From assembly GCF_018070075.1 (NCBI RefSeq), contig NZ_JAGPXE010000002.1:372001-436000 (forward strand): 64,000 bases of DNA, given 5' to 3'. The DNA is from Saccharopolyspora endophytica. Lineage in GTDB: Bacteria; Actinomycetota; Actinomycetes; Mycobacteriales; Pseudonocardiaceae. Shown here in pieces: positions 60,744-64,000 of the stretch (its first letter is position 1; each line of letters opens with the position of its first letter). The notes beneath the pieces were generated by a model that searched no databases, was not told the origin of the DNA, and was given only the letters and a program-made list of their open reading frames with translations. The translations under genes were made by a program, and so were the position numbers.

Positions 60744-61919
60744 ATGGAGCTATCCGATTCGACCGAGCAGCAGCGGTTCCGCTCCGAGGTGAGGGAGTGG
60801 CTGGCCGGTGCGCTGCCGCGCCTGCCGTGGCCTGAGCCGGCCGACCTCGTCGGGAAGCGGCCGTTCTGGCAGCAGTGGCAGCGCATGCTCTACGACGCCG
60901 GATACGCGGGCCTGTCCTGGCCGAAGGAATACGGCGGTGTCGGGGCGGACGCGCAGTACCGGGCGATCTTCAACGAGGAGCTGGACCGGGCCGGCGCTCC
61001 GGAGCGGTTGAACACCATCGGCGAGGACTTCGCCGGGCCCACGATCATCGACTTCGGCACTGAGGAGCAGAAGAAGCGCTACCTCAAGCCGATCCTGACC
61101 GGGGAGCAGATCTGGTGCCAGCTGTTCTCCGAACCTGACTCGGGCTCCGACCTGGCCTCGCTGCGCACCAAGGCGACCAAGGTCGATGGCGGCTGGCGGA
61201 TCTCCGGGCAGAAGATCTGGACCAGCCGGGCCCACCTCGCCGCCCACGCGATCCTGCTCGCCAGAACCGGGGGAGGGGATCGGCACAAGGGCATCACCTA
61301 CTTCCTGCTGCCGATGGACAGCCCCGGCGTCACGGTGCGCCCGCTGGCGCACATGCTGGGCGAAGCGGAGTTCAACGAGGTCTTCCTCGACGACGTCTTC
61401 ATGCCCGACGAACTGGTCGTCGGAGCGGTCGACGATGGCTGGCGCGTGGCGATGGCGACGCTGGGCTACGAGCGGGTGGCCATCGCGACCGGACGGGTCA
61501 ACACCAAGCGAGCGGTCGAGTCGATCATCGACGACATCCGCGAGCGGACCGACGAGGACGGGCGACCGCTCGGTGCGGATCCCTTGGTCCGGCAGAAGGT
61601 CGCCGACCTCTACGGGCGCGCGTTGACCCACTACCTGATCGGCCAGCGAGTGACGACCCAGGCAGCCGATGGCGGGGCGCCGGGGCCGGTCACCTCGATC
61701 GGCAAGCTCTACTTCTGCCCCCTCGTCGAGGACCTCGCCGACTTCCGGCTCTCGCTCGACGAACTCGGCGGACAATTCGCGCTCGAGGACCAGGGCACGG
61801 CGGATGCGTCCTGGCTGCGGCTGGCCTACCAGTCCCGGGGCACCGCGATCGCCGGTGGGTCGACCTTCATCCAGCGCAACATCATCGCCGAGCGCATCCT
61901 CAAAATGCCCAGGAGCTGA
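60744..61919 (+). CDS. Acyl-CoA dehydrogenase
   Basis: A 391-residue acyl-CoA dehydrogenase: FSEPDSGSDLASL (about 130-142), GQKIWTSRAHLAAHAIL and SPGVTVRPL. The C-terminal catalytic region reads IAGGSTFIQRNIIAERIL, without the usual Glu, and the long N-terminal WPKEYGGVGAD is of the FadE type used with steroid or branched-chain acids. ATG 60744 has GAGGG eight bases upstream; a 26-codon upstream frame would place the operator inside the gene and is rejected. It is followed one base later by a ligase gene. Confidence 0.88.
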   Translation: MELSDSTEQQRFRSEVREWLAGALPRLPWPEPADLVGKRPFWQQWQRMLYDAGYAGLSWPKEYGGVGADAQYRAIFNEELDRAGAPERLNTIGEDFAGPTIIDFGTEEQKKRYLKPILTGEQIWCQLFSEPDSGSDLASLRTKATKVDGGWRISGQKIWTSRAHLAAHAILLARTGGGDRHKGITYFLLPMDSPGVTVRPLAHMLGEAEFNEVFLDDVFMPDELVVGAVDDGWRVAMATLGYERVAIATGRVNTKRAVESIIDDIRERTDEDGRPLGADPLVRQKVADLYGRALTHYLIGQRVTTQAADGGAPGPVTSIGKLYFCPLVEDLADFRLSLDELGGQFALEDQGTADASWLRLAYQSRGTAIAGGSTFIQRNIIAERILKMPRS

Positions 61920-61920
61920 C

Positions 61921-63870
61921 ATGTCCGACTACACCTGGTTCCCCACGGAGGAACGAGTCGAAAATGCCAATGTCACCAGGCTGGCCCGCGCGCACGGGCT
62001 CGATTCGCTCGCCGAACTGCGCGAGCGTTCGGTGCGCGACATCGGCTGGTACTGGGACGCGGTGGTGCAGGACCTACGACTTCCCTTCAGGACGCCCTAT
62101 TCCGAGGCGGTCGATCTGACGGCGGGGATCCAGCGTCCGGAGTGGATGGTCGGCGGCGAGCTCAACGTCGTCGACGCGTGCGTGAACAGGTGGCTCGAAG
62201 ACGAGCAGGTGGTCGACAGTCCCGCGGTCGTGCACGTCAGCGAGGACGACTCGGTCCGCACGCTCACCTACCGGGAGCTCGCCGATCGGGTCGAGCGGGT
62301 CGCCGCCGGGCTGCGCGACCTCGGAATCGGGCGCGGCGACGCGGTGGCGCTCTTCCTGCCGATGATTCCTGAAGCCGTCATCACCTGCTACGCGGTCGCC
62401 AAGCTCGGGGCCGTTCTCGTGCCGCTGTTCTCGGGCTTCGCCCCGGCCGCGATCGCCGCACGACTGCAGGACGCCGATGCCAAGGCGGTGGTGGTTGCCG
62501 ACGGCACGGTGCGTCGCGGACGGACGGTGCGGATGAAGCCGTTGCTCGACGAGGCGCTGCGTTCGTGCCCGACCGTGCGCAACGTGGTCGTCGTCGACAA
62601 CGTCGCCTCAGCCGATGAGCAGCCGCAGTTCCCGCAGGTGCCGGAGACGGCCTGGGCGGACCTGCTCCGCTCAGAGGGGACCGTTCCGACCGCGGTGGTG
62701 AAGTCGGCCGACACGCTGCTGCTGGCCTACACCTCCGGGACCACCGGCAAGCCGAAGGGCGCGGTGCACACCCACGCCGGGTTCCTGCTGAAAGTGGCCA
62801 GCGAGGTCGCCTACTCCTTCGACGTCAAGCGCGGAGGCGTGTTCTGCTGGGTGACCGACATGGGCTGGATCATGGGCCCGCTGTCGATCATGGGAACCCA
62901 CGCCAACGGCGCCGCGCTCCTGCTCTACGAAGGTTCACCCGACGTGCCGGACCTGAACCGGCTGTGGCGGCTGGCCGCGCGGCATCGCATCACCATGCTC
63001 GGGGTGTCGCCGACGCTGATCAGGACGTTGCGTTCCAGCGGAACCCCGGTACCGGACGACCTGGACCTGTCCTCGGTGCAGGTGCTCGGGTCGACGGGGG
63101 AGTCCTGGGACCCGGATTCCTACCAGTGGCTGGCCGAGGAGGTCTTCGGCAGCAGGGTTCCGATCATCAACTTCTCCGGTGGGACCGAGGTCGGTGGCTC
63201 GTTCCTGGCCCCCTACCCCGTCGAACCGATCCGCAGCTGCTCGCTCGGTGGGCCGTCGCTGGGCATGGACGTCGACGTCGTGGACGACCGCGGCGAACCG
63301 CTGCGCGGTGAGGTCGGCGAGCTCGTCTGCCGCCAGCCCTGGCCGTCGATGACGCGCGGTGTGTGGAAGGACGATGCCCGCTACATCGAGGCGTACTGGT
63401 CGACGTTCCCGGGCATGTGGCGGCACGGTGACTTCGCCCTGATCGACGAGGACGGCAACTGGTTCATCCTCGGCCGGTCGGACGACGTGATGAACGTGGC
63501 CGGAAAGCGGTTGGCGCCTGCCGAAGTCGAGTCGGTGATGAGCACGCATCCCGCGGTCGGCGAGGTGGCCGCCGTCGGTGTCCCGGATGCCACGAAAGGC
63601 GAAGCGGTGTGGGCATTCTGGGTGCCGCGCCGTGGCGCGGAGAACGAGGAGGACGTCTCCGACAAGCTGCGCGAGATGGTGGCCAGCGAGCTCGGCAAGC
63701 CCTTCTCGCCTTCGCTGGTGCGTCGTGTCTCGCAGCTGCCGAAGACGCGGTCGGCCAAGATCCTCCGCCGGGCGATCCGCGCAGCGGCGCTGGGAAAAGA
63801 CCCCGGGGACCTCTCCGGGGCGGAGAACCCCGACTCGCTAGCGGAGATCACCGCGGCTGCGAAGAGCTGA
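61921..63870 (+). CDS. Acyl-CoA synthetase, acetyl-/propionyl-CoA-synthetase-like
   Basis: A 649-residue ANL ligase of the acetyl-CoA-synthetase subgroup: LAYTSGTTGKPKGAVHTH (about 268-285), FCWVTDMGWIMGP, FSGGTEVGGSF, WFILGRSDDVMNVAGKRL and the C-terminal RSAKILRR with the catalytic Lys. ATG 61921 follows the upstream stop by one base, so it is co-transcribed with the dehydrogenase under the GGTC operator. It activates a short or modified carboxylic acid; the exact acid cannot be read from sequence. Confidence 0.9.
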   Translation: MSDYTWFPTEERVENANVTRLARAHGLDSLAELRERSVRDIGWYWDAVVQDLRLPFRTPYSEAVDLTAGIQRPEWMVGGELNVVDACVNRWLEDEQVVDSPAVVHVSEDDSVRTLTYRELADRVERVAAGLRDLGIGRGDAVALFLPMIPEAVITCYAVAKLGAVLVPLFSGFAPAAIAARLQDADAKAVVVADGTVRRGRTVRMKPLLDEALRSCPTVRNVVVVDNVASADEQPQFPQVPETAWADLLRSEGTVPTAVVKSADTLLLAYTSGTTGKPKGAVHTHAGFLLKVASEVAYSFDVKRGGVFCWVTDMGWIMGPLSIMGTHANGAALLLYEGSPDVPDLNRLWRLAARHRITMLGVSPTLIRTLRSSGTPVPDDLDLSSVQVLGSTGESWDPDSYQWLAEEVFGSRVPIINFSGGTEVGGSFLAPYPVEPIRSCSLGGPSLGMDVDVVDDRGEPLRGEVGELVCRQPWPSMTRGVWKDDARYIEAYWSTFPGMWRHGDFALIDEDGNWFILGRSDDVMNVAGKRLAPAEVESVMSTHPAVGEVAAVGVPDATKGEAVWAFWVPRRGAENEEDVSDKLREMVASELGKPFSPSLVRRVSQLPKTRSAKILRRAIRAAALGKDPGDLSGAENPDSLAEITAAAKS

Positions 63871-63885
63871 TGCGCAGGTGTGAGC

Positions 63886-63911
63886 GCGGCCGGCCGTTTC
63901 GGGCCGGCCGC
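63886..63911 (+). terminator. GC-rich terminator hairpin
   Basis: GCGGCCGGCC-gtttcg-GGCCGGCCGC is a perfect 10-bp stem 15 bp after the ligase stop and 7 bp before the opposing gene's stop. It is likely bidirectional. Confidence 0.75.
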
Positions 63912-63917
63912 GGTTCC

Positions 63918-64000
63918 TCACTCGTCGTCGACCGCGATCTTCTCCCGCTCCTCGACTTCCAGAACCGCCTTGGCGTAGGAGTGCACGTGCCGGTTCATCC
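63918..64000 (-). CDS. 3' end of a gene cut by the window edge
   Basis: The minus strand ends with TGA at 63918-63920 preceded by an open frame reading ...NRHVHSYAKAVLEVEEREK...VDDE. It is coding-like, with the stop just after a terminator, but only 26 residues are visible, so the family cannot be named. Confidence 0.55.
   Translation of the reverse strand, partial: MNRHVHSYAKAVLEVEEREKIAVDDE

Overview
The window is high-GC actinobacterial DNA. The combination of DUF397 next to an XRE/DUF5753 regulator, large LuxR-type ATPase regulators, GTG and TTG starts, a Zn-ribbon/kinase-like membrane module and remnants of an actinomycete integrative element points to a Pseudonocardiales-type actinomycete (Saccharopolyspora/Amycolatopsis-like). 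This placement is inferred from gene families only.

Layout. 0.2-5.9 kb: two overlapping large LuxR-type ATPase regulators. 6.0-7.3 kb: an htpG gene broken after its N-terminal third and joined to a membrane-protein gene. 7.3-9.1 kb: DUF397/XRE regulator pair and a small divergent gene. 9.1-11.8 kb: alpha/beta hydrolase, then an EndoU-type toxin with a doubled MafI-like immunity protein. 11.9-17.9 kb: TetR regulator with two operator palindromes and its divergent dehydrogenase, LysR regulator divergent from a D-amino-acid-oxidase-like enzyme, GNAT enzyme and a Kef-type antiporter. 18.1-21.9 kb: an arabinoxylan locus (FucP-like permease, GH62, GH10). 22.8-25.7 kb: DUF3592 proteins, a frameshifted flavin monooxygenase/acyl-CoA dehydrogenase and small gene remnants.

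25.8-37.4 kb is an accessory region: a SNF2 helicase, a superfamily-1 helicase with a C-terminal Vsr-like nuclease domain, then a three-gene cassette (Zn-ribbon membrane protein, short helical protein and transmembrane pseudokinase with a Cys-rich outer domain). In the cassette the first two proteins share a peculiar Gly/Asn/Ala-rich peptide element. It ends with a chimeric amidase gene, a DUF1684 gene, a decayed integrase fragment and a tRNA 3'-end copy that looks like an attachment scar. This region is the best candidate for an undescribed, possibly defensive, system.

37.8-63.9 kb is a large catabolic cluster. Two overlapping GAF-LuxR regulators and a PaaX-like regulator accompany three acyl-CoA ligases, four intact acyl-CoA dehydrogenases, three crotonase-fold proteins, two SDRs, a double-hotdog thioesterase, both ETF subunits, an MDR oxidoreductase and a Tat-exported two-subunit molybdenum hydroxylase. 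The set looks built to activate and beta-oxidise an organic acid. Three related dehydrogenases carry Asp where the usual catalytic Glu sits, as in cyclohexanecarboxyl-CoA-dehydrogenase-like enzymes, so an alicyclic or branched acid is a reasonable but unproven substrate. Two promoters in the cluster share an unusual architecture with a GGTC-N-GACC operator filling the -35/-10 spacer, which suggests a FadR/GntR-type acyl-CoA-responsive switch not encoded in this window.
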